From Nitriliruptoraceae bacterium (GTDB lineage: Bacteria; Actinomycetota; Nitriliruptoria; Nitriliruptorales; Nitriliruptoraceae), in the NCBI GenBank assembly GCA_007120465.1, contig SKNO01000044.1:1-45457 (forward strand): a DNA stretch of 45,457 nucleotides. The letters are read 5' to 3'. A model generated the notes under the pieces. The model had not been told where the DNA came from, did not search any database, and saw nothing but the letters and a program-made list of their open reading frames with translations. Position numbers and translations under genes: made by a program. Shown piece after piece: positions 16,405-24,945 of the stretch (the stretch's first letter is position 1; every line of letters starts with the position of its first letter).

Positions 16405-16610
16405 CCGTCGCCGGCGGCATCCTGGCGTTCGTCACGATCCCGCTGGTCGATGGGCTCGGCGCCGGGCTGCGGGGTGTCCGGCCGACCGCGCCAGGCATCG
16501 GCGGTAACGTCGTGGTGATCGCCTCCGACGCCCCGCTGCCCCTCGACGCGATCGTCCTCACCGACGACCACGCCCCGTCGATCAGCTCCTCACCCCACCC
16601 GACACGCTGA
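16401..16610 (+). pseudogene. Collapsed copy of the spermidine-synthase-like gene
   Basis: Three short stretches match the gene at 3188-4669 in order. 16401 to about 16487 matches 3404-3490 (FVTIPLVDGLGAGLRG shared). The middle matches 4460-4530 (APGIGG, VVIASDAPLPLDAI). The end matches 4601-4669 (IVLTDDHAP then a frameshifted tail). Two internal blocks, about 972 and 81 bp in the intact gene, are missing, and each junction falls on a short direct repeat (CCGAC and GACGCGATCG). The membrane helices beyond the first few and the SAM-like site are gone, so it is not functional. It follows the LAL stop directly. Confidence 0.85.
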
Positions 16611-16620
16611 GGGAGCGGAC

Positions 16621-17292
16621 ATGGACCTCTCGCACCGGACGCTGGCGGCAACGTGCATGATGGCTGCGGCGCTGCTGGCGGGCTGCTCGGACGGCGAGGC
16701 GATGGACGATCAGCCGGAGGTTGCCGACGAGCAGCCGGCTGAGGACGCCGCAGCCGACCGCGATCCGAGCGAGCTCGACGACGACCTCCCACCGGCCGAT
16801 CCGCTCGCGCTCGAGGCGCTCTACGGCGACGAGCTCGCGGAGCTGGGGGTCCACCTGACCGACCGCGGCGGACTGATCGACCGCACCGGGGGCTACGAGT
16901 CCTCGTCGGAGGGCACCCACCTCGCGCTGTACGTCGCACCGATCGGTGACCGCACCGACGACGAGTACGTCGACGGCATCGTCGAGCTCGCCCGACTCTT
17001 CCTCCCCGACGTGTTCGACCGCTGGCCGGGACTGGAGACCTTCGACGTCTGCCAGGAGCTGCCGGAGGACGAGGAGACCGGCTACGTCTCCACCGTGACC
17101 CAGATCGACATCGGGCGGTCGGCGGCCGCCGACCTCGACTGGGACACGGTCGAGCTCGCGGACCTGGTGCGGGCATCCGAGGTGGACGAGACCTTCGCGC
17201 TTCGGGTGATGGGGGATCTGCAGATGCACCCGAAGGTGATCGAGGCGCAGCGGACCGCAGGCAACGGTGGCCGAGACGGCTGGGGTTCGTAG
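16621..17292 (+). CDS. Putative lipoprotein of unknown function
   Basis: The 223-residue product has a type II signal peptide with lipobox LLAGC (Cys22). An acidic, Asp/Glu-rich linker follows (about 25-60), then a domain of about 150 residues that I do not recognise. The domain contains one cysteine (in FDVCQELP). It is probably anchored to the outer face of the cytoplasmic membrane. The ATG at 16621 follows GAGGGAG by about six bases. The gene starts 10 bp after the pseudogene remnant, so insertion or decay of that copy may have separated it from its original promoter. Confidence 0.7.
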   Translation: MDLSHRTLAATCMMAAALLAGCSDGEAMDDQPEVADEQPAEDAAADRDPSELDDDLPPADPLALEALYGDELAELGVHLTDRGGLIDRTGGYESSSEGTHLALYVAPIGDRTDDEYVDGIVELARLFLPDVFDRWPGLETFDVCQELPEDEETGYVSTVTQIDIGRSAAADLDWDTVELADLVRASEVDETFALRVMGDLQMHPKVIEAQRTAGNGGRDGWGS

Positions 17293-17513
17293 GCGGCATC
17301 CGCGGTCGTGGACGGTGTTCGGGGGTCTCCGCGGAATCCCGCCACCCCGGGGCCACCAGGACCGGACCGTCCTCTGGCTTCCTGGCGACCGCGGAGGTGC
17401 ACGACTAGCCTCGCCCGTTCAGGTCACCGAGCTGGGGCTGCGGTGACCGTCTCCCCCTCAAGGTGGGTGGGGCAACGGAACAGGGGCGTCCAACGCGCTC
17501 CGAGGAGGAACCC

Positions 17514-18401
17514 ATGAGTCGACCCGAACCGATCCCGACACGGCCCGGCTGGCGCATGCTGAGTGGCTTGGCAGCCGCCGCACTGCTCGCGGCCTGGATC
17601 GTCCTGCCGACCACCGGAGCCCATGCTGGTATCGGCGCCGACTACGACGTCGATGTCAACGTCGTGCTGACCGAGAGCGACGAAGCCCTCGAGTTCACCT
17701 ACGAGTACACCGTCTCCGTCACCGACGGCGAGGTCGAGTGCGAGACGGACATCGCGATCTACGTTCCCCCTGACACCGAAGGCGAACCGCCCGAGGCGCT
17801 CGACACGACGATCATCGTGAACGAGACCGACGACACGTCGGGGACCTTCATCCTGCCCGACCTCGAGGGCGGCGGGTACGACCTCCTCGTCGTGGTTGCC
17901 ACCTGCACCGTCTTCGACGACGGGGTCGAGATCGGCGAGTCCCAGCACGGCGACTTCGTCGAGGCCGCCTTCGCACGGCTCCTGATCGACAAGGAGGTGG
18001 AGGGCGACGTGCCGGCCGGCACCACCTTCACCGTCGAGGTCGCGTGCGAAGAGGGGGAAGGGGTCGCAGTCGCCGACGTCGGCCCGCAGGACGAGCACGA
18101 CGGCCAGACGGCCGTGTACGAGCGGCAGTTCGGCGCCGATGGCGGCAGCGACGTCGTCTACTTCTACGGTCCCGCCGACTGCATCATCACCGAGACCGAG
18201 GACGGCGGCGCGGAGTCGACCTCGATCGAGCCCGACGAGGTCGAGATCAGCGATCCCGAGGACTTCTCCACGGTCGTGACCAACACCTTCCCTGAGGCCG
18301 AGGAGGAAGAGGAGCCGGTCGAGGAGGAAGAGGAAGAGGAGGAGATCGAGGAGGCCGAGCCGGCCGAGCCGGTCGAGGAGGAGCCGGACTACACCGGCTG
18401 A
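17514..18401 (+). CDS. Secreted DUF5979-type protein with acidic EPDYTG C-terminal tail
   Basis: The 295-residue product starts with a signal peptide (hydrophobic GLAAAALLAAWIVL, cleavage probably after AHA near residue 38). A beta-rich domain follows. A DUF5979-like repeat comes next (about 160-260; FTVEVACEEGE, then CIITETEDGGA). The C-terminus is a Glu-rich tail ending EEAEPAEPVEEEPDYTG. There is no membrane helix after the tail, so classical sortase sorting is not supported. The ATG at 17514 follows GAGGAGG. The last 64 bp are nearly identical to the end of the unrelated secreted protein at 32277-33560. A hairpin lies 22 bp after the stop. Role unknown; DUF5979 domains occur in actinobacterial surface proteins. 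Confidence 0.8.
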   Translation: MSRPEPIPTRPGWRMLSGLAAAALLAAWIVLPTTGAHAGIGADYDVDVNVVLTESDEALEFTYEYTVSVTDGEVECETDIAIYVPPDTEGEPPEALDTTIIVNETDDTSGTFILPDLEGGGYDLLVVVATCTVFDDGVEIGESQHGDFVEAAFARLLIDKEVEGDVPAGTTFTVEVACEEGEGVAVADVGPQDEHDGQTAVYERQFGADGGSDVVYFYGPADCIITETEDGGAESTSIEPDEVEISDPEDFSTVVTNTFPEAEEEEEPVEEEEEEEEIEEAEPAEPVEEEPDYTG

Positions 18402-18423
18402 CGCCGACCACCTTCCTCACCCT

Positions 18424-18453
18424 GGATGCCGGGAGCCACTGGCCCCGGCATCC
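18424..18453. terminator. Hairpin terminator after the DUF5979 gene
   Basis: GGATGCCGGG pairs exactly with CCCGGCATCC, with an inner GCC/GGC pairing around ACT. It lies 22 bp after the stop and 40 bp before the PAS gene, with a short T-containing tail (GTCTTG). Confidence 0.7.
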
Positions 18454-18493
18454 GTCTTGCGCGACACTGCGCGTTCACCGTTGGGGGTGCAAC

Positions 18494-19687
18494 GTGACCG
18501 AGCAGCGACCGGCCACCGAGGCCGAGGACGAACCCGACCAGCCGCAGAGCCATCCCGGTCGGCCGCCGATCGACATCACCGCCGTCGACCTCGGCGGCGA
18601 CATGGTCATGGTGACCGACCGGTCCGGCACGATCGTGGACGTCAACGACGCCTTCGTGCTGGCCACCGGGTACGCCCGCAAGGAGGCGATCGGCGCCACA
18701 CCGCGGCTGCTGAAGTCCGGCCTGCAGTCCGACGAGGTCTACCGCGAGCTGTGGTCCACGGTCCTCGGCGGCCAGGTGTGGAAGGGCGAGCTGGTCGACC
18801 GGCACCGTGACGGGAGCCTGCGCACCTACCGGGTCGCGATCACCCCGATCCGCGGCAGCGACGGGCAGGTCACCCACATGGTGTCGGTCCAGCGCGACAT
18901 CGCCGCCCAACGCTCACACCCGAGTGGCGCCACCGGCGTCGGGGAGCTGCACACCAACGCCGAAGGTCGCTGCAACTTCGTCGACACCGAGGCGGCGCGC
19001 CTGCTCGACGCCCGCCCCGAGGACCTCTACGCCTCCGGGTGGGAGACCCGGATCCCCAGCGACGACGCCGACGCGATCCACGAGAGCATCCAGGCCGCGC
19101 TCTCCACCGGCCGGCGACAACGGCTGGACGTGCGCACCCACGCCGACCGCTGGCTGCACCTGGAGATCGGGCTGGTCACCTCGCAGCCCGTGTCTGGCTC
19201 CTCCAACGCTGGCGACGGCCGGCCCCGTTCCGGCCATCCCGGCGGGATCACCGGGACCAGCTGGCTCCTCGAGGACATCACCGACCAGATGGAGGCCCAC
19301 GCCCGGCTCGCGCGCCGCGACGCGCTGGTGACGACGCTGCTGACCGCGATCGAACACCCGGTCGCGTTGGTCAACGCCGACGGCACCGTGATGGCGACCA
19401 ACCCGGCGTGGTCCCGCGGTGACGTCGACCTGCACCCCGCCCTCGGCTCGTCGCCCGGGGACGACCTCCCGGAGGGGCTGCGAACCCTCGCCGACCGCGG
19501 ATCCGAGCAGGCCGAACGGCTCGCCCGACACGTCGGCGACCACCTGCGCGGCCTCCCGCCGACCACCCGCCCACTCCAGGACATCTCGCTGCTGCCGCTA
19601 CCGACCGAGCAAGGTGGGCTGCTGATCCGGGTCCACGTCCCGTCGCCACCCCGGCGGCAGGACAACGGCGCCGAGGTGACCGGTTAG
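18494..19687 (+). CDS. Multi-PAS protein without output domain
   Basis: The 397-residue soluble protein has a clear PAS/PAC unit (about 28-145; MVMVTDRSGTIVDVNDAF, then YRVAITPIRGSDG and VQRDI). A second, weaker PAS fold follows (about 150-270; NFVDTEAARLLDA, then LLEDITDQ). A third, partial one starts near 290 (HPVALVNADGTVMATNPAW). No histidine kinase, GGDEF, EAL, HTH or STAS domain follows, so it may signal through a partner protein. The start is GTG at 18494 behind GGGGGTGC. It sits alone between a terminator and a convergent ABC operon. Ligand unknown. Confidence 0.8.
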   Translation: MTEQRPATEAEDEPDQPQSHPGRPPIDITAVDLGGDMVMVTDRSGTIVDVNDAFVLATGYARKEAIGATPRLLKSGLQSDEVYRELWSTVLGGQVWKGELVDRHRDGSLRTYRVAITPIRGSDGQVTHMVSVQRDIAAQRSHPSGATGVGELHTNAEGRCNFVDTEAARLLDARPEDLYASGWETRIPSDDADAIHESIQAALSTGRRQRLDVRTHADRWLHLEIGLVTSQPVSGSSNAGDGRPRSGHPGGITGTSWLLEDITDQMEAHARLARRDALVTTLLTAIEHPVALVNADGTVMATNPAWSRGDVDLHPALGSSPGDDLPEGLRTLADRGSEQAERLARHVGDHLRGLPPTTRPLQDISLLPLPTEQGGLLIRVHVPSPPRRQDNGAEVTG

Positions 19688-19717
19688 GTCGACCGGCGCG
19701 GCCCCCCAGCTGCCCCA

Positions 19718-20467
19718 CTACAGCTCGCGCCTGCTGGTCCGCTGCACCGCCAGGGCGAGCAGCCCGACCGTCGCGACGAGCGTGACCCCGACCGCCCGGA
19801 GGTACTCCGGCGCGCTCTCTCCCGCCGCCAGGGCGACCACCGCCGACAGCAGGGTGCTGGGCAGCCACGGGCTGACGACGTCGATCACCCCGACGATGGG
19901 GATCACCAGCAGCGCCGCGACCGCCACGAACACCGTCGCGAGCTGGCTGCGCATGAACCCGGCCACGGCCGCGACCATCGCCACGGCGAAGGCGAGGTAG
20001 AGCACCCCGTACAGGGTGCCGACCACGAGGCCGCCGAGGGGCACCCCACCGATCAGCAGCTCGGTCGTGACCGCCGCGACGACGGTCCCGAGGACCAGCG
20101 CCAGCGCCGCAGCAGCCGTGACCACCACGTAGCGCGGCACGATCAGGTCGCGGGCGTGGGGCACCCGCGTGCGCAGGAACGCGGCGGCTTCGGGCCGCGC
20201 GTCCACCGCCAGCGCGCCGGCAGCGATCACGATCACCGCCAGCAGCCCGAGCTGTGAGGTGTTGCTGACGAACTGCACGATCCCGTCGAGGGGTGTCGGG
20301 TCGGCGAAGGTGATCGTCATCTCCTCGGTGGCGAACCGCTCGAAGATCTCGCCCATGTACCGCGCGGTGAAGGGGCCGAGCAGCCCGAAGAAGGCGTAGA
20401 GGCCGAGGACGGCGATGCCACGCGCCGTGCGCGTCAGCCGCGCCAGCTCCAGCCGCCAGAGGGTCAC
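19718..20467 (-). CDS. ABC-2-type transporter permease
   Basis: The 249-residue protein has about six membrane helices. It starts VTLWRLELARLTRTARG, the usual N-terminal form of single-domain ABC-2 permeases. The GTG start at 20467 overlaps the stop of the ATPase gene (GTGA), indicating translational coupling. With the ATPase it should form an exporter or a bacteriocin/drug-type efflux system; the substrate is unknown. It ends close to, and convergent with, the PAS gene. Confidence 0.85.
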   Translation of the reverse strand: MTLWRLELARLTRTARGIAVLGLYAFFGLLGPFTARYMGEIFERFATEEMTITFADPTPLDGIVQFVSNTSQLGLLAVIVIAAGALAVDARPEAAAFLRTRVPHARDLIVPRYVVVTAAAALALVLGTVVAAVTTELLIGGVPLGGLVVGTLYGVLYLAFAVAMVAAVAGFMRSQLATVFVAVAALLVIPIVGVIDVVSPWLPSTLLSAVVALAAGESAPEYLRAVGVTLVATVGLLALAVQRTSRREL

Positions 20468-21678
20468 GAGGTCAGCTCCAGGAAGGCCGACTCCAGGTCG
20501 GTCGCGGGCGTGAAGGCCGCCAGCCGGGCTCCCTCGGCGGCGACCAGCGTCGGGATCGCCCGTTCCGCCTCGGTCGCGTCGGACACGACGATCCGCAGCC
20601 GGCCGGGCGCCAGCTCGGTCAGCTCGGTGACCCACGGCTGGTCCTCGAGGGTGCGTCGCAGCGTCCCCGCCTCGCCCCGGACGTGGAGCAGGTACGCGGT
20701 GCTGGTCCGGGCGAGCAGTTCGGAGATCGGCCCCTGGAAGCGCAGCACCCCGTGATCGATGACGCCGACGACGTCGCACACCTGCTGCACGTCAGCGAGC
20801 ACGTGGGTCGACAGGATCACGGTCGTCGTGCCGGACAGCCGGCCGATCAGGTCCAGCACCTCACGCCGCCCCGCCGGGTCCAGCGCCGAGGACGGCTCGT
20901 CCAGGATCAGCAGGTCGGGGGCGCTCACCAGCCCCGCCGCCAACCCCAGCCGCTGGAACATCCCGCGGGAGAACCCGCCGACCCGGCGATCGGCCGCATC
21001 CTCGAGGCCCACCTCGGCGAGGACCTCCGAGTTCCGTGCGGCGGGCAGGTCCGGTGCGGTCAGGGTCCGGGCCAGGTCAACGACCTCGACGGCCGTCAGC
21101 CACGGCTCGAACCGTGGGGTGTCGACCACGACACCGACGCGTTCCCGGGCCACCTCGACGTCGAGGTGGCCGTGGGTGGGGCGGCGCAGGCCAGCGAGGA
21201 TCGACAGCATCGTCGTCTTGCCTGCCCCGTTCGGTCCGATCAGGCCGTAGATGGCGCCACGGGGGACGCGCAGGTCGACGTCTCGGAGCGCCCACAGCTC
21301 GCCGTAGCGCTTGCCGAGGTCGTGGGTCGTGACGATGGCGTCGGTCACGGCCGACCCGGCGGTCGGGGCATCGTGGCGGGGATCCAACACCTCGACGTCG
21401 CGGAGGACCGGCGCCGCCCCGTCACCGTGGTCGGGCGCAGCCGGCTCCTCCGTCGCGCGCCAGTCACGTCCGGTCCGGGGACCGGGGACGCGCCCGATCG
21501 TGAGGTAGAGGATCGCGCCGATGGGGAAGCTGACGAGGACGATGATCAGGGCCCAGGCAGTGCGCGGGAGCTGTGTGACGTCGTGACGGGCGAGGTCGAT
21601 CAGGGTGGCCACGATCCCGACGATGCCGATGCCCGCCAGCGCCCACACGGCTGTCGGGACCTCCGCGAGCTCGTTCAC
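20464..21678 (-). CDS. ABC transporter ATPase with N-terminal PLDc_N-like membrane domain
   Basis: The 404-residue product has two N-terminal membrane helices (about 8-66; TAVWALAGIGIVGIVATLI, ALIIVLVSFPIGAILYLTIGR) of the PLDc_N type. An acidic/proline linker leads to a complete ABC domain (about 115-320) with Walker A GPNGAGKTT, signature FSRGMFQRL (a variant of LSGGQ) and Walker B LLILDEPSSALD. A C-terminal domain typical of export ATPases follows. PLDc_N modules are usually stand-alone small membrane proteins, so the fusion is unusual. GTG at 21678 follows GGAGGTGAC. It is coupled to the permease downstream. Confidence 0.9.
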   Translation of the reverse strand: MNELAEVPTAVWALAGIGIVGIVATLIDLARHDVTQLPRTAWALIIVLVSFPIGAILYLTIGRVPGPRTGRDWRATEEPAAPDHGDGAAPVLRDVEVLDPRHDAPTAGSAVTDAIVTTHDLGKRYGELWALRDVDLRVPRGAIYGLIGPNGAGKTTMLSILAGLRRPTHGHLDVEVARERVGVVVDTPRFEPWLTAVEVVDLARTLTAPDLPAARNSEVLAEVGLEDAADRRVGGFSRGMFQRLGLAAGLVSAPDLLILDEPSSALDPAGRREVLDLIGRLSGTTTVILSTHVLADVQQVCDVVGVIDHGVLRFQGPISELLARTSTAYLLHVRGEAGTLRRTLEDQPWVTELTELAPGRLRIVVSDATEAERAIPTLVAAEGARLAAFTPATDLESAFLELTS

Positions 21679-21830
21679 GTCACCTCCTCGCCCCCCCGCA
21701 GCGCGCTGCGTCAGGCACCACGCCCCACGCTACGGCCAGGGTGTGCGCCGACCAGGGAGGATGGTCCCGGCCAGACGTGCCGACCGGCGGGGCGACGACC
21801 GGGATGCGGAGCAGCCCGGCGACGGGGCGG

Positions 21831-22913
21831 TCAGCTCGGCACACCCAGGTGCGTGACGGTCTCGTGCATGCGGTCGAGGACGTGGTTGGAGAACAGCCCG
21901 GCGACCAGTTCGCCCCGACTCGAGACCCCGGCCTTCTCGTAGATCGCCTTCAGGTGGTCGCGGACCGTGTGGGCGGAGATCGTCAGTTCGCTGGCGATCT
22001 CCTTGGTGCTCATCCCGCGGCACAGCGCGAGGACGATCTCGGTCTCGCGGGGGGTGAGGCCGTAGGAGTCGAGCAGGATCCGCGCCAGGTCGTCGGGACG
22101 GGCGGTGTCCACCGTGACGGCGACCCGGTCGGGATCGCCCTCCATCGGGGTGACGTGCAGCCGCAACCACCGTCCGCTGCGGCTGCGGACCTGGGTCGTC
22201 AGGCTGGTGGCCGTCCGGGTCGAGCGGACCTTGGCGGCCGCCACCTGCACCAGACTCGGGACGTCACCGTCGATCTCGTCGACCCGGAGGTCGTCGAGCA
22301 GCGCCTGTCCGCCCGCGCTCATCGCGATCACCGCACCCTCGCCGTCGAGGACCAGCACCACCGGCGGCTCGACGCTGGACTCGGCCATGATGCGGCCGTG
22401 GGCGTGGCGCAGCACGGTCGTCGCCACGGGCACCAGCGCGCGAACGTCCGTCAGCTCACCCGCGGTGAAGGGTCCGTCCTCCGCTGGCCGGAGGAACACC
22501 CCGACGGCGAGGCAGGAGGTCCCGGCCACGAACGCGACCCGGAGCTCGTCTCCGACCCCGAACGTCGCGTAGAGACGGCTGAACCGGGGGCTGCGGCTGA
22601 GCTCGCCATCGACCGTCTCGTGCAGCGTGGCCACGGGGTCCACCCGGCGGGCCAGGTCGCTGAACTTGTTGAAGTCCGGATCGGCCAGCTCGTTGTCCCA
22701 GAACGGCCCACAGTCCTCGGGCGCGAACCCCTGGACGGTGCCCCCCGAAGGCAGGTGGGTCTGAGGGTCGGTGGTCATCACCGCGCAGTGGTCGAAACGA
22801 GCGACCGCATGGAAGGCCTCGACGATGGCGTCGCACACCTCGGTCGCGGTCGGCTCCCGCGCGTCCAACGCGAGGAGCCGATCGCGAGCCCGCGTGAACG
22901 CCACCACTCCCAT
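21831..22913 (-). CDS. GAF/PAS-type LuxR regulator
   Basis: About 360 residues. An N-terminal GAF-like region (about 10-180) is followed by a PAS-like segment (about 185-280; VVLVLDGEGAVIAMS) and a LuxR/NarL helix-turn-helix at the C-terminus (LTPRETEIVLALCRGMS, then TVRDHLKAIYEKAGV). There is no receiver domain, so it probably senses a small molecule directly. The ATG at 22913 is preferred because AGGA lies eight bases upstream; the in-frame ATG at 22922 overlaps that site. It is divergent from the cupredoxin-like lipoprotein gene and may control it or the ABC operon on its other side. Confidence 0.82.
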   Translation of the reverse strand: MGVVAFTRARDRLLALDAREPTATEVCDAIVEAFHAVARFDHCAVMTTDPQTHLPSGGTVQGFAPEDCGPFWDNELADPDFNKFSDLARRVDPVATLHETVDGELSRSPRFSRLYATFGVGDELRVAFVAGTSCLAVGVFLRPAEDGPFTAGELTDVRALVPVATTVLRHAHGRIMAESSVEPPVVLVLDGEGAVIAMSAGGQALLDDLRVDEIDGDVPSLVQVAAAKVRSTRTATSLTTQVRSRSGRWLRLHVTPMEGDPDRVAVTVDTARPDDLARILLDSYGLTPRETEIVLALCRGMSTKEIASELTISAHTVRDHLKAIYEKAGVSSRGELVAGLFSNHVLDRMHETVTHLGVPS

Positions 22914-23114
22914 GGTCGGCATCCTACGGCGGGCACGTCAACCGCGGCCATCCCCCGTCTGTGGGGGGCCACCCCCTCGGATGGGGCGACCGGCCATCGC
23001 TTCTGGGGATACCCGCGCGCGCAGCGTCTGCGTACCGTCCTCGGCGGTCCGGCGCATCGCGCCACGCAGCCGCCTGGACGAGCCGCTGGCGACCCAGATC
23101 GAGGAGACGACCCG

Positions 23115-23657
23115 ATGTCCATCCCCCGCCCGCTGACCCCTCTGGTCCTGCTGCTGGCACTCGCCGCCGGCTGCAGCTCCGGTGACGCCACGACCGCCGA
23201 GCCCGACCCGGCGGCCGCCGAGGCCGAGGTCGTCGAGGTCACCCTGGTCGACTTCGCCTTCGAGGACCTGCCGGGATCCGTGCCCGCTGGGACCCGGTTC
23301 ACCGTCGTGAACGAGGCCGAGCGCGAGCTCCACGAGCTGGTCGCCTTCCGCCTGTCCGACGACGACGAGCGCTCGGTCGAGGAGCTCACGGCGCTGTCGC
23401 CGGTGGAGCTGGTCGAGGCGCTCGGCGAACCGACGACGGTGCTGCTGGCCGAACCCGACGGCCCGGTGATCCCGGCGGTGGGTGACGGCACCCTCGACGA
23501 ACCCGGCCGCTATGCCATCATGTGCTTCATCCCGACGGGGGTCGAGCCGGCGGTGTACCTCGAGGCGGCTGCGGAGACCGAGGAGGGGCCGCCGCAGGTC
23601 GATGGTGGTCCACCCCACTTCGTGCACGGCATGTACGCCGAGCTGACGGTGGAGTGA
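23115..23657 (+). CDS. Cupredoxin-like lipoprotein
   Basis: The 180-residue product has a lipobox LAAGC (Cys20), an acidic linker and a beta-sandwich of the cupredoxin type. Possible metal ligands are His73 (ERELHEL), Cys137 (AIMCFIP), His168/His171 and Met173 (PHFVHGM), resembling a blue-copper set. It would face outward on the membrane and could bind copper or carry electrons, though many relatives have no proven metal. GAGGAG precedes the ATG at 23115. The zinc-ribbon gene follows after 5 bp. Confidence 0.75.
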   Translation: MSIPRPLTPLVLLLALAAGCSSGDATTAEPDPAAAEAEVVEVTLVDFAFEDLPGSVPAGTRFTVVNEAERELHELVAFRLSDDDERSVEELTALSPVELVEALGEPTTVLLAEPDGPVIPAVGDGTLDEPGRYAIMCFIPTGVEPAVYLEAAAETEEGPPQVDGGPPHFVHGMYAELTVE

Positions 23658-23662
23658 CGGCG

Positions 23663-23989
23663 ATGACCGCCGCCCGCCTGCGCCTGCGCTGCCCGCGCTG
23701 CGGGCCGGTGCGGGTGGCGGTGGGCGCGGCGGTGGTGCACCACAACCGCGAGGACGGGTTCCGGCTGCTGCAGGCGAGCTGCCCCGACTGCGCCGAGGTG
23801 GTGGTCACCAACGATGCGGAGGTGGTCGACCTCGCCGTCACGTCGGGGGTGTGCGTGCGTGAGCTGCTGCCCCCGGCGCCGGCGTTGACCGACGCCGACG
23901 TGGACCGCCTCCACGCCGCCCTCGACGACGAGGAGTGGGTCGCCCGGTTCCTGGACGGTCCGGCGCCGGATCACGACCCGGGAGACTGA
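23663..23989 (+). CDS. Small zinc-ribbon protein
   Basis: The 108-residue product carries two CxxC pairs, C10/C13 (CPRC) and C40/C43 (CPDC), forming a zinc ribbon, followed by an acidic helical tail. There is no signal peptide. The ATG at 23663 lies 5 bp after the lipoprotein stop, with GGAG overlapping that stop, so the two genes are co-transcribed. No family is recognised beyond the ribbon. Confidence 0.7.
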   Translation: MTAARLRLRCPRCGPVRVAVGAAVVHHNREDGFRLLQASCPDCAEVVVTNDAEVVDLAVTSGVCVRELLPPAPALTDADVDRLHAALDDEEWVARFLDGPAPDHDPGD

Positions 23990-24037
23990 CCGTCCCGGCG
24001 GCCGTGCGGACGGACCACAGGGCCGACCATCTGACCA

Positions 24038-24157
24038 TCACGGTACGTCGAGGTCGAGCTCCACGATCGAGGCGAGCAGCTCGAAGTCCCCGTCCGCCGC
24101 GAGGATGCTCGCGCCGTGACCGAGCGTCTGTGGATGACGAAGGTTGGTCGTCGCTGA
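24038..24157 (-). pseudogene. C-terminal remnant of a PIN-domain (VapC-like) toxin
   Basis: A minus-strand frame of about 39 codons directly follows the TAG stop of the permease gene and ends at 24038. Its end reads HGASILAADGDFELLASI then ELDLDVP. This resembles the last part of VapC/PIN proteins, where an A-x-D-x-D-F strand is followed by a hydrophobic C-terminus. No start codon, N-terminal PIN acidic residues or antitoxin gene is present. It could be a chance frame, but the match to the PIN end is good. Confidence 0.45.
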
Positions 24158-24940
24158 CTACGACAGGTCGCGCCGGTCGAAACGCCAGAGGCCCACACCG
24201 GCCGCGGCGATGGCGACGGCGTACAGCAGCGCGAGCCACCCCCACGCGACACCGTGCGTCACCGGCTCGGTGCCCGCCGACCAGTACCACGGCGACAGCC
24301 AGCTGAGCAGCTCGAGCCCGTCGACGAGGTTCGCCACGCCCTGCATCACGTACCCCGCGACGACCACGCCGAGACTGACCGACAGCGCGGGAGCGCGTCG
24401 GCCGACCGCCGCCCCGACCCCGAAGGCCAGGCCCAGGGCGAACACGGCGAGGGCGTGCGCGTGCACCGACGCGGCGAGGACGTTGCCCAGCGGCACCGCG
24501 AGGTCGAAGGCGAGGACCAGCACCGCGACGATCGCGAACAGCACCAGCGCCAGCGCCGTGATCAGCAGCGTGACGGCGGCGAGCTTCTGGCCGGCGATCC
24601 GCAGGCGCGACACCGGCGCCGTGAACAGCACCGGGAGGGTCCGGCCCTCCTCCTCGCCGGCGATGGTGGCGGCTCCGAAGGTCACCGCCGCGGCGAGCAG
24701 CACCACCGGCCCGAGGAGGTTGAAGATCGTGCCGTGGAGGTAGTTGGACGGCTCGGCGAACTCGCTGCCCATGAACGCGGCGAGCGCCTCCGGGATCGCC
24801 TCGGCGTACACCGCCATCTCGTCGGCCATCGCCGGGTACACGGAGACGTACATCGCGGTGACCGCGACCACGGCGATCGCGTACAGCACCGTCGCCCGGA
24901 GGCGGTCCCCGATGGTGCGGGCGAACACGCTGGAGAGCAT
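24158..24940 (-). CDS. ABC-2-type transporter permease
   Basis: The 260-residue protein has about six membrane helices. A cytosolic loop in the middle (GEEEGRTLPVLFTAPVSRLRIAG) is typical of ABC-2 permeases (ABC2_membrane_5/NatB-like). ATG codons at 24946 and 24940 are both possible; the second has GGGAGG eight bases upstream and is preferred, while the first overlaps the ATPase stop. It forms an operon with the ATPase upstream. Export substrate unknown. Confidence 0.85.
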   Translation of the reverse strand: MLSSVFARTIGDRLRATVLYAIAVVAVTAMYVSVYPAMADEMAVYAEAIPEALAAFMGSEFAEPSNYLHGTIFNLLGPVVLLAAAVTFGAATIAGEEEGRTLPVLFTAPVSRLRIAGQKLAAVTLLITALALVLFAIVAVLVLAFDLAVPLGNVLAASVHAHALAVFALGLAFGVGAAVGRRAPALSVSLGVVVAGYVMQGVANLVDGLELLSWLSPWYWSAGTEPVTHGVAWGWLALLYAVAIAAAGVGLWRFDRRDLS

Positions 24941-24945
24941 CGCCA

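Noticed and set aside
18338-18401. LPXTG sortase signal at the DUF5979 protein's end
   Set aside because: The motif is PDYTG at the extreme C-terminus with no following hydrophobic helix or basic tail, and no frame downstream supplies one.
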